A stretch of 64,000 bases of DNA. Origin: Limnobacter olei (GTDB lineage: Bacteria; Pseudomonadota; Gammaproteobacteria; Burkholderiales; Burkholderiaceae_B). Under the pieces are notes generated by a model. The model worked only from the letters and a program-made list of their open reading frames with translations, made no database searches and was not told the origin of the DNA. Both the position numbers and the translations under genes were made by a program. Of the stretch, positions 54,847-63,465 are shown piece by piece (position 1 is the stretch's first letter; each line of letters opens with the position of its first letter). The stretch lies in NCBI RefSeq assembly GCF_029087225.1, contig NZ_JARFJD010000010.1:62001-126000 (forward strand), read 5' to 3'.

Positions 54847-56207
54847 AGCAAACGCTCCTGTTCACGGCGAACAGCCCACAACTCCAGGCGTAGCTCAGGC
54901 AAGTCGCCGGCGTAATGAATCGCAATGTGTCCTGTTTGATCCAGGATTTTCCACAAAGGATCTGTGCGCGTTTCCAGCTGAAAATACAAATGGTCTGCGT
55001 AATAGGGCAAAGCGGCGTGCGCCTGCTGAATATGCTTTAGTCGAACACCCGGAAGGTTCAGATTGACGAGGTCGCGCAATTTCTCAACCGGACCAATTTT
55101 GACAGTGCTTGGAAATTGTCTTTGTACCAACTCCTCGGGTGCCGCAGCATGCACAGTCAGGTAAAAGTGAGCGTTGACCAGCAGGGTTCTGTCGGTAATT
55201 TGACCCAGATGAACACCTGCCTGTTTTTGTATCAAAGGAATTTGTACGGCGTGCTGGTCGTGAAGGCCCGCAAGTGCATTGCGAAGGGCTGTAAAAACTG
55301 CGTCAAAAGCCAAACGCAAATTGTCATGGTCGTAGTTGGGCAAGAAGTCGGCTGCGGTGTCGTCACCATACAATGTGACAGCACCCAAACAAGCCAGAAG
55401 TCGCAGGTAAGCCGCTTCAGGATGTACCTGTTTGCTGCGAAGCAGGTGTGCAACAATCAATCGGTGTTGTACACAAGCTTGCAATAACAAGAAGTCCCCT
55501 ATTTCCGAACTGTTGTGGCTTCCCTTGCGCACGCGTCGTTGCCGAAGCTGGTTGATTTTACTTTCCAGTAACGCCAGTACAGCTTCCAGTATCCGGCGAA
55601 TGTTGGCGTTTTGAAGGCTACACAAGCAAGGTTCAATGAAAGCATCAATAAGCTGAATTTCTGAATTTCTTGATTCACGAAACTCGCAGATCGCCAGTTG
55701 AACATGCCCTTCCTGATGAAGGTGTTCTGCACTTAAAAAAAGATTCAAGCGCGCCAGGTCAACCGCAGAGGGTTCAAGCTCAGGGTCGTAAACACTGGAA
55801 ATTTCAGTGGTTTCGGCCAGGTACTTTAGCGGCGAACGGTTGTTTGTCGGTGTCTCTTCCTGTGTCCAGCCCAAATGCCTCCCCGCCCAGTGGGGTTTGG
55901 CCAGCGAAAGGTAGACCTTTGCGCTTTTCACATGATTGGCGAAATCAAGACAGGGAGGCGCCGGGTCCTTGTCAGGAATCGAGAAGTGTGTCCCGTCCGG
56001 AAAATACCCTGATGCCGTGAGAATTCCCACCTTGCCGGCCAGCAATAGATCAGGGTCCAGCTGTAGCTGATGAAAGCCGTGGCAATGCCCGTGAAAGTGC
56101 GCTGTTCGAATATGAATTTCATGGTCGAAATAGCGTTCTTGCTGCTGAAAATGTTGGGGTTGGAGAAAGAGGCCTTCACTCCAGATTACACGGCTATTTT
56201 TAGTCAT
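54843..56207 (-). CDS. tssK: T6SS baseplate component TssK
   Basis: 454 aa, the family length. The signature N-terminus WSEGLFLQPQHFQQQERYFDHEI is present, with later blocks FPDGTHFSIPD, HEEGHVQLAICEFRESR-like segments and YPSTVKIGPVEKLRDLVNLNLPGV-like receptor-binding regions. TssK connects the baseplate to TssL/TssM. First gene of the minus-strand operon; 159 bases separate it from the divergent OmpA-like gene, where both promoters must lie. Confidence 0.95.
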   Translation of the reverse strand: MTKNSRVIWSEGLFLQPQHFQQQERYFDHEIHIRTAHFHGHCHGFHQLQLDPDLLLAGKVGILTASGYFPDGTHFSIPDKDPAPPCLDFANHVKSAKVYLSLAKPHWAGRHLGWTQEETPTNNRSPLKYLAETTEISSVYDPELEPSAVDLARLNLFLSAEHLHQEGHVQLAICEFRESRNSEIQLIDAFIEPCLCSLQNANIRRILEAVLALLESKINQLRQRRVRKGSHNSSEIGDFLLLQACVQHRLIVAHLLRSKQVHPEAAYLRLLACLGAVTLYGDDTAADFLPNYDHDNLRLAFDAVFTALRNALAGLHDQHAVQIPLIQKQAGVHLGQITDRTLLVNAHFYLTVHAAAPEELVQRQFPSTVKIGPVEKLRDLVNLNLPGVRLKHIQQAHAALPYYADHLYFQLETRTDPLWKILDQTGHIAIHYAGDLPELRLELWAVRREQERLL

Positions 56208-56366
56208 TTAGGGGGATGAGTTTCACTCTCTGTTGGCTGTGATGTATCACTCGTTGAGCGAATTTTTTCAAAAGGAATAGACTCGTGGCCTAAGTCGCGA
56301 AAAATCCTATCACGAGATTTTTTAAGGTGATTTTTTTACCGATGCCCTACCTATTCCGGAGTAGCT
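56208..56366. promoter_or_regulatory. Divergent T6SS promoter region
   Basis: The 159-bp A/T-rich gap between tssK (minus) and the OmpA-like gene (plus) must carry promoters for both operons. An AAAATCCTATCACGAGATTTTTTAAGGTGATTTTTT stretch has imperfect symmetry, but no confident promoter or regulator box was identified. The plus gene has RBS CGGAG. Confidence 0.45.
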
Positions 56367-56906
56367 ATGTTTGAAAAACATATTCTGAAGTTCGCTTTGT
56401 TGGCGCCCGTACTCATCGGCTTGCATGCACCGTCTCATGCAGAATCGTTGGTGGTTGATTTGGCCGACACAGTTCCAGCTGTTGAGCAGGTTAAAGAGGG
56501 TTTGTTTCCCGAAGAGGCATGTGAAGAGCTTCGTAAAAACGGTTTTAAATGCATGGGGTTCAAGCCCGCAGTGCGTTTTTCAATTCCGAATGCGCATTTC
56601 CAGTTGGGGTCTGCCGAGCTTCCCGCTGAATTGAAAAAGCAGTTGGATGTTTTCGCACAGGTGCTGAGTAATCGCCCATCCGATTCACCGCCAATTGTGG
56701 TTACGGGTCATGCCGATGCCAGTGGTGACGCTTCCTTGAATCAGGTGCTTTCTTCAGAGCGTGCCAAAGCCGTTAAAACTTACCTGACTCAGAAGGGTGT
56801 ATCGCCAAGCTTGTTGCGTGTGGAGGGCAAGGGTGCTGACAAGCTGGCTGATGTGAATAATCCTTTTGCACCCGCCAATCGCCGAGTTGAAATCAGCCGC
56901 CAATGA
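56367..56906 (+). CDS. Periplasmic OmpA-domain protein of the T6SS locus
   Basis: 179 aa with a signal peptide (LIGLHAPSHA). A short N-terminal part with a Cys pair (EEACEELRKNGFKCMG) precedes an OmpA-like peptidoglycan-binding domain (FQLGSAELPAELKKQLDVFAQVL, VVTGHADASGDASLNQVLSSERAKAVKTYL, APANRRVEISRQ). It could provide cell-wall anchoring or stand in for a TagL/TssJ-like function, in addition to the OmpA domain on TssL. The stop overlaps vgrG by 4 bases, so it belongs to the effector-delivery operon. Confidence 0.85.
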   Translation: MFEKHILKFALLAPVLIGLHAPSHAESLVVDLADTVPAVEQVKEGLFPEEACEELRKNGFKCMGFKPAVRFSIPNAHFQLGSAELPAELKKQLDVFAQVLSNRPSDSPPIVVTGHADASGDASLNQVLSSERAKAVKTYLTQKGVSPSLLRVEGKGADKLADVNNPFAPANRRVEISRQ

Positions 56907-58960
56907 ACAGATTGATCAGCCTGAGCGGTTCAGCTCCTCTGGACGAGGTTCATTTCAGATCTGCGCGCTTGCAGGAATCACTTTCCGAAAACAGTACAGG
57001 CTCTGTGTTTCTGGAATCCGATTCCGCGCTGTTGAATGCAGACGATTTTCTGGGAAAGAATTGTTGTCTGGCCTATGAAACCCGTGAGAAAACCAAGCGT
57101 TATTTTGACGGTGTCATTGTGGAAATGGAGCAGGTTTCCATGTCCAGCGCAGGGCGCTGCGCCTATCGCCTGGAATTGAAATCATGGACGTGGTTGCTGG
57201 GCAAGAACCAGGAGTTTCGCGTTTACCAGAACAAGACCGTACCTGGCATCGTTTCCGAAGTAATTGGTCGCCACGGGCATTCCTCAGTGCGGTTTTCCGA
57301 TCGCACCATGGGCGCCAAGCGTGTTTGGGAATATGTGGTTCAGTACGGTGAAAGTGACCTGAATTTTATTCGCCGTATTCTTGAACAGGAAGGCGTTTAT
57401 TTTTACTTTGAACATGGTGAGGGCCAGCATACGCTGGTACTCGCAGACTCCAGCAGTACACATCAAGTTTTTCCTGGTTATTCCAGCCTGGCTTATGACC
57501 CAGCTTCGCAGAGTGGCAGGCTAACCCCGGAAGAAATGATCACCAGCATGTCATTGAAGAAGTCCATTGAACCGCCGAGGCATGCACACACGGATTACAA
57601 CTTCAAAACACCATCGAACTCCTTGCTGGTGAACTCACAGGGCAAGGCAGAAAGTTACAACTCGGCCTACGAGGTGTTCGAGTATCCTGGTGAGTTTGAA
57701 AATGAAGGTGAGGGTACTCACTACAGCAAACTGCGTCACGAAGAATCTCAGGCGCGCCAGGAAACGTTCAATGCAAGCACTTCGGCAAGGGGAGTTGCAA
57801 CAGGCCATTTGTTGAAAACGGTTTGCAAGGACAACCCTGCGTTGTCCAAAACTTTGCTCGTGATTGGTACCCTGATCACCGTTCACGAGTCAGAACCAGA
57901 GGCCAGTGGCGGTGCACAATCTGATTTTGATTGTCAGTTTGAAGCCATTGATTCCAGCCAGGCTTTCAGACCCGAACGGAAATCCAGAAAACCTCAAGTC
58001 AAAGGACCCTTGCCCGCCGTGGTTGTTGGCCCGGAGGGGCGAGAAATACACACCGATGAATTCGGTCGAATCAAGATTCAGTTTTACTGGGATCGCTACG
58101 GCAAATACAATCAGGACAGTTCTTGCTGGGTGCGTGTAGCCTCTCCTGTTGCTGGCAAGGGCTGGGGTTTTGTGGCCATTCCGCGCATTGGCCAGGAAGT
58201 GGTGGTGTCATTCGAAGATGGCGACCCCGACCGGCCCTTGGTTACCGGGGTTGCCTACAATGCTGAGCAAACAGTTCCCTATCCATTGCCTGAACACAAA
58301 ACAGTGTCTGGCTGGCGTTCACAATCCAGCGAGAAAGGCTCACCCTCCAATTTCAATGAACTTCGTTTCGAAGACAAAATTGGCAGCGAGTATGTGTGGT
58401 TTCAGGCCGAGAAAGATTATTTAAGCCTGATCAAGAACAACAGCAATACAGAAATTCGCGGGCATTCCCACAGCTTGATTCACGGCAACCTGATTGAAGA
58501 AATCAAGGCCGATGTGTCGCGCACAGTGCTTGGTCAACTCAGTCAGCAGATCGACAAAGCCTTGCATTTGACGGTGAACGATGATGTGTTGGCCAAAGTT
58601 CAAGGTTTACTCGGTTTGACCAACAACGGGCAAATTGCAATGAGTACCACTGGCCAGTGCTCATTGAAATCCCAGGGCAGTACTGACCTGGATGCAGCAG
58701 GCAATTTGAACCTGAGTACCTCGGCCCAAGGCAACTTGAAAGCGGGCTCAAGCCTGAAGCTGACCGCGGGCTCTAGCTTGTCGCTGAACGTGGGTGGCTC
58801 TTCGATTGTTATTTCCGCATCAGGCATCAAATTCAGTGGCCCAGCAGTTTCAGTCAACGGAAGTGCCATGGGTGGTGACGCCTCAGCAGCTTCCCCAAGT
58901 CCGCCCGAAGCCGCACTGGCGCCCGATGTGGTAGAGCCACCCATCGATCCAATTCCCTGA
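56903..58960 (+). CDS. vgrG: T6SS spike protein VgrG (TssI)
   Basis: 685 aa. The gp27-like base covers about 1-380 (YFDGVIVEMEQ, YRLELKSWTWLLG, QYGESDLNFIRRILEQEGVYFYFEH). The gp5-like OB fold follows (EGREIHTDEFGRIKIQFYWDRYGKYNQDSSCWVRVASPVAGKGWGFVAIPRIGQEVVV). Then comes a beta-helical needle with Gly/Ser/Leu repeats (about 560-650). The C-terminus is a Pro/Ala-rich tail ending IDPIP, with no enzymatic extension or PAAR domain. Cargo must therefore be non-covalent, probably through the DUF4123-like protein encoded next. Confidence 0.96.
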   Translation: MNRLISLSGSAPLDEVHFRSARLQESLSENSTGSVFLESDSALLNADDFLGKNCCLAYETREKTKRYFDGVIVEMEQVSMSSAGRCAYRLELKSWTWLLGKNQEFRVYQNKTVPGIVSEVIGRHGHSSVRFSDRTMGAKRVWEYVVQYGESDLNFIRRILEQEGVYFYFEHGEGQHTLVLADSSSTHQVFPGYSSLAYDPASQSGRLTPEEMITSMSLKKSIEPPRHAHTDYNFKTPSNSLLVNSQGKAESYNSAYEVFEYPGEFENEGEGTHYSKLRHEESQARQETFNASTSARGVATGHLLKTVCKDNPALSKTLLVIGTLITVHESEPEASGGAQSDFDCQFEAIDSSQAFRPERKSRKPQVKGPLPAVVVGPEGREIHTDEFGRIKIQFYWDRYGKYNQDSSCWVRVASPVAGKGWGFVAIPRIGQEVVVSFEDGDPDRPLVTGVAYNAEQTVPYPLPEHKTVSGWRSQSSEKGSPSNFNELRFEDKIGSEYVWFQAEKDYLSLIKNNSNTEIRGHSHSLIHGNLIEEIKADVSRTVLGQLSQQIDKALHLTVNDDVLAKVQGLLGLTNNGQIAMSTTGQCSLKSQGSTDLDAAGNLNLSTSAQGNLKAGSSLKLTAGSSLSLNVGGSSIVISASGIKFSGPAVSVNGSAMGGDASAASPSPPEAALAPDVVEPPIDPIP

Positions 58961-58974
58961 GGAATTTTGCCCAG

Positions 58975-59433
58975 ATGTTGACCGTTTACGGTGTGGCCCC
59001 TTCTGAAATTGTGTCTGGCGGATCGACGCTAGTGCAGTTTCCTCCCTTATCGGGGCGGGCTGTGGGTGGAGTTATTCCAGTGGATTGCCAAGTCAGTGTG
59101 CTGAAACTTGCAGACTCTGCCTTGGGCTCCACTGCGTTCTGGCCCTGGAAGCCCATAGAGCGAGGCTACGTAATTTCGAGCAGAAATGTGCAGTCCAGTT
59201 TGCTTAAGAATCATCTGCGACAGGTTCGTCATCTTCAAGATTCCTCGGGCTGTAATCGAATTTGGCCCTGGTTTGATCCGCGTTACCTGAAGCTCGCCTT
59301 GAACACCCTCGCAGGACAAGAGTTGATCAAACTATTTGGTCCAGTGGAGTCGTTTGGTTTCGCCGATGAATCTGGTGTGGAGGTGTTTCAACTGAGGTCC
59401 GGCCTGGTTCAGGTTACACAGGTGCGCCGTTGA
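58975..59433 (+). CDS. Short DUF4123-like T6SS effector adaptor
   Basis: 152 aa. The core HLRQVRHLQDSSGCNRIWPWFDPRYLKLALNTLAGQELIKLFGPVESFGF matches the DUF4123 (Tap-1/TEC) pattern of a basic helix, an FDPR motif and an LFGPV motif. Known DUF4123 chaperones are usually 250-350 aa, so this is a short form lacking the C-terminal lobe. Such adaptors load an effector, normally encoded just downstream, onto the cognate VgrG tip. It lies 14 bases after vgrG, with GAGG upstream of ATG. Confidence 0.72.
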   Translation: MLTVYGVAPSEIVSGGSTLVQFPPLSGRAVGGVIPVDCQVSVLKLADSALGSTAFWPWKPIERGYVISSRNVQSSLLKNHLRQVRHLQDSSGCNRIWPWFDPRYLKLALNTLAGQELIKLFGPVESFGFADESGVEVFQLRSGLVQVTQVRR

Positions 59434-60791
59434 TCACGATTGATCTTCAAGCCCGTTTCCATGTGCAGGCACGCGCTGACCACTTGCGGCGCATGCATGT
59501 GCTATTGAGCTCGCTCGATCTGGACCAAAGCTACTGCCTAAAACCAGATTTCACCGAGTCAATCTCAGCTGCAATTGATTTGCTGGAAGCTCATGATGTA
59601 ACCCAGGCGTATTCACAAGCCTGTGTCTTGCTCAGCTTGTTTGCAGGTCAGGTGAGCATTCAGAGTATATCGAGTGAAGCGGACCCTCAAACCAATGTTT
59701 TGCGTAGCATGCAACAGGCTTTGAGCGCCGGAGTGTCCCCAAGCGCCTTTCATTGTCTGTATGAATCATTGGCCGGTCTCGGGCGATTTGATCAGCCGTG
59801 GCCAAGCGGGCAATTGCAGATCAATTTGATCGACCTGCTGGCCGCCGTTCAAATGGGCAGTCAGCCAACAAAAATTCCGTGTAATCAAACAGGTTCTTTG
59901 GCCACTGGCGTGAGCACCATCGCGGGTGAGCTGGTGAACTGGTTCAGAACAGACTCTGGTTTTGTACATCAGGTCTTCGGACAATTCACTCCCGTTTATC
60001 TGATTGCACAGGTCTGTAAAAATTCATTGCCAGCAAATGATTTGGTCATTCATGTAGACCCCGTATTTGAGCGCTGTGAAATTGGTCGGCAAAACACGTC
60101 TGGATTCTTTTCACTTCAGCGTATGGAGCTGATTGACACGCGGCTTGTACAGCTGGATTTCAAACAGCTCAGTTTGTCCTGCTCACCCGAAGAAAAACAG
60201 GGCTTGCAATCAAGATGGTCTGATTCAGGTGTACTGATTGAGCCGGTGGTGCAACAGTCCAATTCCTGGCTCAGCACGGATTTGAACTTTCGTGCCCAAT
60301 GGACGATTCATGAAGGCTTGATTGAATTTGTTACCACAGCGGACATGCAGCTTCGTGCAGCCGCAGATGATTTCAAATGGCAGGCTCAACTGATTCACAA
60401 CCATGTGCCGGTGAATTTGTGCATACAAGCCGAACGCGATATCCACGTTCACTGGCAACACAGCGAGAAGCAATTGCCTGGATTGTTACCGCTGGGCGAG
60501 CCCTTGTGGCTGGCGCAATACAGGGTGCCTTTGCATGTTCAGGTGTGCAGCGTTGTTGGTGTGGGTAAACCGCTCATTCGCGCTGCCAGCCCTTTGGCGG
60601 GTGAACTTGTTTTCAGTGTGTCAGCGGTCGTTAATCCTGAAGATCGGGCACTGGAGGTGGTACTGACTGTTGATCATTCCGAATTGGTCTGCGACTGGCA
60701 AAGTGTCGATCCAGTCAAGGGCTGTGCCTTGGGCTGCTGGCACTTGGCAGCGCCTGCGCGAATCATGCAAAGGGGCCTTCAGCATGGATAA
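59430..60791 (+). CDS. Unrecognised 453-aa protein encoded downstream of VgrG/DUF4123
   Basis: No signal peptide or TM helix. The N-terminal half is helical (LEAHDVTQAYSQACVLLSLFAG, LRSMQQALSAGVSPSAFHCLYESLAGLG). The C-terminal half is beta-rich (WTIHEGLIEFVTTADMQLRAAADDFKWQAQL, RVPLHVQVCSVVGVGKPL). It starts at TTG 59430, overlapping the DUF4123 stop by 4 bases, and overlaps the next gene by 8. Its position after an adaptor gene is that of a T6SS effector, but no toxin motif was seen. A structural or assembly role is equally possible. Confidence 0.72.
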   Translation: MITIDLQARFHVQARADHLRRMHVLLSSLDLDQSYCLKPDFTESISAAIDLLEAHDVTQAYSQACVLLSLFAGQVSIQSISSEADPQTNVLRSMQQALSAGVSPSAFHCLYESLAGLGRFDQPWPSGQLQINLIDLLAAVQMGSQPTKIPCNQTGSLATGVSTIAGELVNWFRTDSGFVHQVFGQFTPVYLIAQVCKNSLPANDLVIHVDPVFERCEIGRQNTSGFFSLQRMELIDTRLVQLDFKQLSLSCSPEEKQGLQSRWSDSGVLIEPVVQQSNSWLSTDLNFRAQWTIHEGLIEFVTTADMQLRAAADDFKWQAQLIHNHVPVNLCIQAERDIHVHWQHSEKQLPGLLPLGEPLWLAQYRVPLHVQVCSVVGVGKPLIRAASPLAGELVFSVSAVVNPEDRALEVVLTVDHSELVCDWQSVDPVKGCALGCWHLAAPARIMQRGLQHG

Positions 60792-61584
60792 AACCCTGTT
60801 GTTGCGCGCCAGTGTACAGGGTCAGAATGCTTTGTTGACTCTGAACGGCATGGTGCTTGGCAAGTTACAAAACGGACGAGAATTGGTGTTGCCCATCCAT
60901 GAGTATGTTCAGTCGGGCGAAAACAGAATTCAGGTGATTCTGTTACCGGGTGCTTCAATGCAAGGCACATCATTGAATCCTGATCATGCCCTGCTCACGC
61001 AAAACTGCAGCACAACTGTGTGGGTTGAACTTCAAAAAGACCGTGGGCCTGATGTGCTGGTGCAGCCACGGGTGTTATTTGAATTGAAAACTGCTTTTCA
61101 ACGTGGGCAGCGTTTGAGAAAAAACCGTTTGCTGGATTCGACAGTTGACTTGCCGGTTTCGTTTCCCCGTTGGCGCTATCTCGATGTATTGCCTTCCACA
61201 CACGGTGCAAATGATTCGGCACTGATTGAAGATTTTCTGCTGAATATGTTTGCCCAATTCAAGTCAGGCAAGGCATCTGCCTTGCTGCCTTTTTTTACCG
61301 TTCGCAATCGCGAGTTGGCTGCGGCTTATGGCCTCGACCCACAAAATGTAGTCAGCGATTTTGCAGCACATCTGACACATCTTTGCACACAATCCGAGTT
61401 GCTTGAATCCGCGCTGGATCCCCAATGTTGGCAGTTTAAATGCGTTCGCCAATCTCCGGTTCACGTATTACTGGATATCAATCACGCGCCGCTGCTGCAA
61501 TGGAAATGCAAGCTGAGCGGAGCCACCCTTCAACTGCCCATGCATGTGGGTGTGTTGGGTGGTGAAGTTTTTGTATTGCGTTAA
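60784..61584 (+). CDS. Unrecognised 266-aa protein with beta-sandwich-like N-terminus
   Basis: The first 60 residues (SVQGQNALLTLNGMVLGKLQNGRELVLPIHEYVQSGENRIQVILLPG) resemble the jelly-roll sugar-binding fold of glycoside hydrolase family 2 proteins, where a strand NG..G.....Y....V..GEN.I.V is typical. The rest is mixed, with a helical middle (SALIEDFLLNMFAQFKSG) and a beta C-terminus (GGEVFVLR). No signal peptide. The start at ATG 60784 lies within the stop region of the preceding gene. It may be an effector partner, an immunity-like protein or a new T6SS component; I cannot decide. Confidence 0.7.
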   Translation: MDKTLLLRASVQGQNALLTLNGMVLGKLQNGRELVLPIHEYVQSGENRIQVILLPGASMQGTSLNPDHALLTQNCSTTVWVELQKDRGPDVLVQPRVLFELKTAFQRGQRLRKNRLLDSTVDLPVSFPRWRYLDVLPSTHGANDSALIEDFLLNMFAQFKSGKASALLPFFTVRNRELAAAYGLDPQNVVSDFAAHLTHLCTQSELLESALDPQCWQFKCVRQSPVHVLLDINHAPLLQWKCKLSGATLQLPMHVGVLGGEVFVLR

Positions 61585-61595
61585 GGGTGGGTTGA

Positions 61596-62609
61596 ATGTA
61601 TTCCAACTTTGAATTCCAGATTACCCGCGATGGTCAGGCGGACAAGGCCACCGAACAGTGGCCTGTGCCCTTGCAGGGTGGATCGATTGGCCGCTCGCCC
61701 GATTGCACTTGGGTGTTGAAGGATCCCCAACGGGTGGTGTCGCGTTTGCACGCACAGGTACTTGTTGAGAATTCCCAATGCCACTGGACAGACCTTGGCA
61801 CCAACAGCACCTTGGTTAACGGCAAACCCATGCCCCAGAATCAATCCGTGCCCTTGAGTCCCGGCGATGTGCTGCGCATTGGTGATTACTCAATCATTCT
61901 TGCGAAGGTTGCCGCGAATTGGAACGGATTCGAGGACCTGATGCCGAGGCCTGAAATTGATCCCTTGGAATCCTGGTTGCCACAACCAGCTTCTAACATC
62001 GATATCGACGATCTGTTGGCAGCTTTCGATATGCCCTTGCTGCCTGTCGAAAGCGACATCGAAGAGAACATTTCGCCGTTGGCCCAGCGTATGTATGTGG
62101 GTTCCCAACAAGCTGATTCAGCAGTTCGAGGTGTGGTGGCTGAACAGCCGACAACACCCCCCACAATTCAGGATGTAGAGAAGTTGCACCACTTGTTGGG
62201 TATCTGCGTTCAAGGTTGCATGCAATTGCTTTCAGCGCGCCGAATTTTCCAGGAAGAAACTGGCAGCAAGCTGACCAGTATTTCCGCGAAGGGCAATAAT
62301 CCACTGAAGTTTTCTGCGTCACCGGCGCAAGCCATGGGCAAACTGCTTGGCGATAATTCACTGGCTTATCTGGATGCAGAGCAGGCCTTTGAGCAGGCGT
62401 TTCAGGATATTCAGGCGCACATGCAACTGAGTGTTGCGCGAATTCAAGCATTGATTGAGCAGGTTCAGGGTGGTCTGGATCCAGCTGTGATCGAACAAGA
62501 GATCAATCGGCAAGGTGGATTGAGTTTGAGTCTCGAACTCGCCAGAAAAGCACGCATGTGGGACCTTTATTGCGATCGCTACCGGCATCTGGCGGGCACA
62601 TGGAGTTGA
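61596..62609 (+). CDS. T6SS FHA-domain protein (Fha/TagH-like)
   Basis: 337 aa. The N-terminal FHA domain (about 30-105) has the phospho-Thr-binding residues GR..D (SIGRSPDCTWVL), SRLHA and the NSTLVNGKPM loop. A linker leads to a C-terminal helical Fha domain (about 185-337) with PPTIQDVEKLHHLLGICVQGCMQLL and NPLKFSASPAQAMGKLL. As in H1-T6SS Fha1, it is probably phosphorylated by PpkA and recruits the assembly. The stop overlaps the PP2C gene. Confidence 0.93.
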   Translation: MYSNFEFQITRDGQADKATEQWPVPLQGGSIGRSPDCTWVLKDPQRVVSRLHAQVLVENSQCHWTDLGTNSTLVNGKPMPQNQSVPLSPGDVLRIGDYSIILAKVAANWNGFEDLMPRPEIDPLESWLPQPASNIDIDDLLAAFDMPLLPVESDIEENISPLAQRMYVGSQQADSAVRGVVAEQPTTPPTIQDVEKLHHLLGICVQGCMQLLSARRIFQEETGSKLTSISAKGNNPLKFSASPAQAMGKLLGDNSLAYLDAEQAFEQAFQDIQAHMQLSVARIQALIEQVQGGLDPAVIEQEINRQGGLSLSLELARKARMWDLYCDRYRHLAGTWS

Positions 62610-63385
62610 CCATTCAACTGGGTGGCGCTCCCGAAGGGCGATTGTTGCAAGTGCAGGTTACACAGCGTACTGACATCGGTAACCGCCCGGAGAATCAGGA
62701 TGCTGTTGGACATAAATTATTTGGAGACTGGCTGGTGTGCGTGCTGGCGGACGGCGCTGGCGGTCATCGCGGCGGGCAGCTTGCTGCTGCCTTGGCTGTT
62801 GAAATGTCTTTGAGTGCATTTGAACAATCACCCACGCTGGAAAGATCACGGTTGCTGGACCTGATGCAACAGGTGAATCAAAATATTTTGCATCAACAGA
62901 TCACACACCCTGATTGCTCAGACATGCACACCACCGTTTGTCTGTTGGTGATCAATCAACGATCTGCACAGGCAGTTTGGCTGCATGTCGGCGATTCGCG
63001 TGTATATCACTTTCAGCAAGCTGTGCTGCGCTCAAAAACCAGGGACCACAGTGTGTTGCAGTGGATGATTGACCATCAACAATCCGATTCTCAAGCCAGT
63101 CGAAACGCACTGTATACCGCATTGGGCGAGCAAAATGAACATCTTCACATGGATGTGACAGAGCCTTGCAGCTTGTTGGCTGGGGACTGGTTCTTGATGT
63201 GCAGCGATGGTTTGTGGGAACAGCTCAATGACGACGAGCTCGCATTGCTGGGCACCAGCCTGTGGTGCGCAGAGGATTGCAATGCCCATATTCATCAACT
63301 GGCATTTAATCGCGCCTTGGGGCGGGCAGACAACCTCAGTAGCATTTTGGTCTTTGTGGGTGAGGGGGGTGCTCAATTCGGTTGA
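62600..63385 (+). CDS. pppA: PP2C-family Ser/Thr phosphatase of the T6SS (PppA-like)
   Basis: 261 aa. All metal motifs of bacterial PP2C are present: GNRPENQDAVG (R-x-E-N-x-D), ADGAGGHRGG, GDSRVYHF, SDGLWEQL and ADNLSSILV. It dephosphorylates Fha and so terminates firing in the PpkA-Fha-PppA pathway. ATG 62600 overlaps the Fha gene by 10 bases. Last gene of the plus-strand T6SS operon. Confidence 0.94.
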   Translation: MELTIQLGGAPEGRLLQVQVTQRTDIGNRPENQDAVGHKLFGDWLVCVLADGAGGHRGGQLAAALAVEMSLSAFEQSPTLERSRLLDLMQQVNQNILHQQITHPDCSDMHTTVCLLVINQRSAQAVWLHVGDSRVYHFQQAVLRSKTRDHSVLQWMIDHQQSDSQASRNALYTALGEQNEHLHMDVTEPCSLLAGDWFLMCSDGLWEQLNDDELALLGTSLWCAEDCNAHIHQLAFNRALGRADNLSSILVFVGEGGAQFG

Positions 63386-63465
63386 CACCATACCAATGAC
63401 CTAATTTCTTGATTTCCGGTTTTGATGTTTCACTCCGGTTCGCTCTCATTCCAAGTACCTATTCC

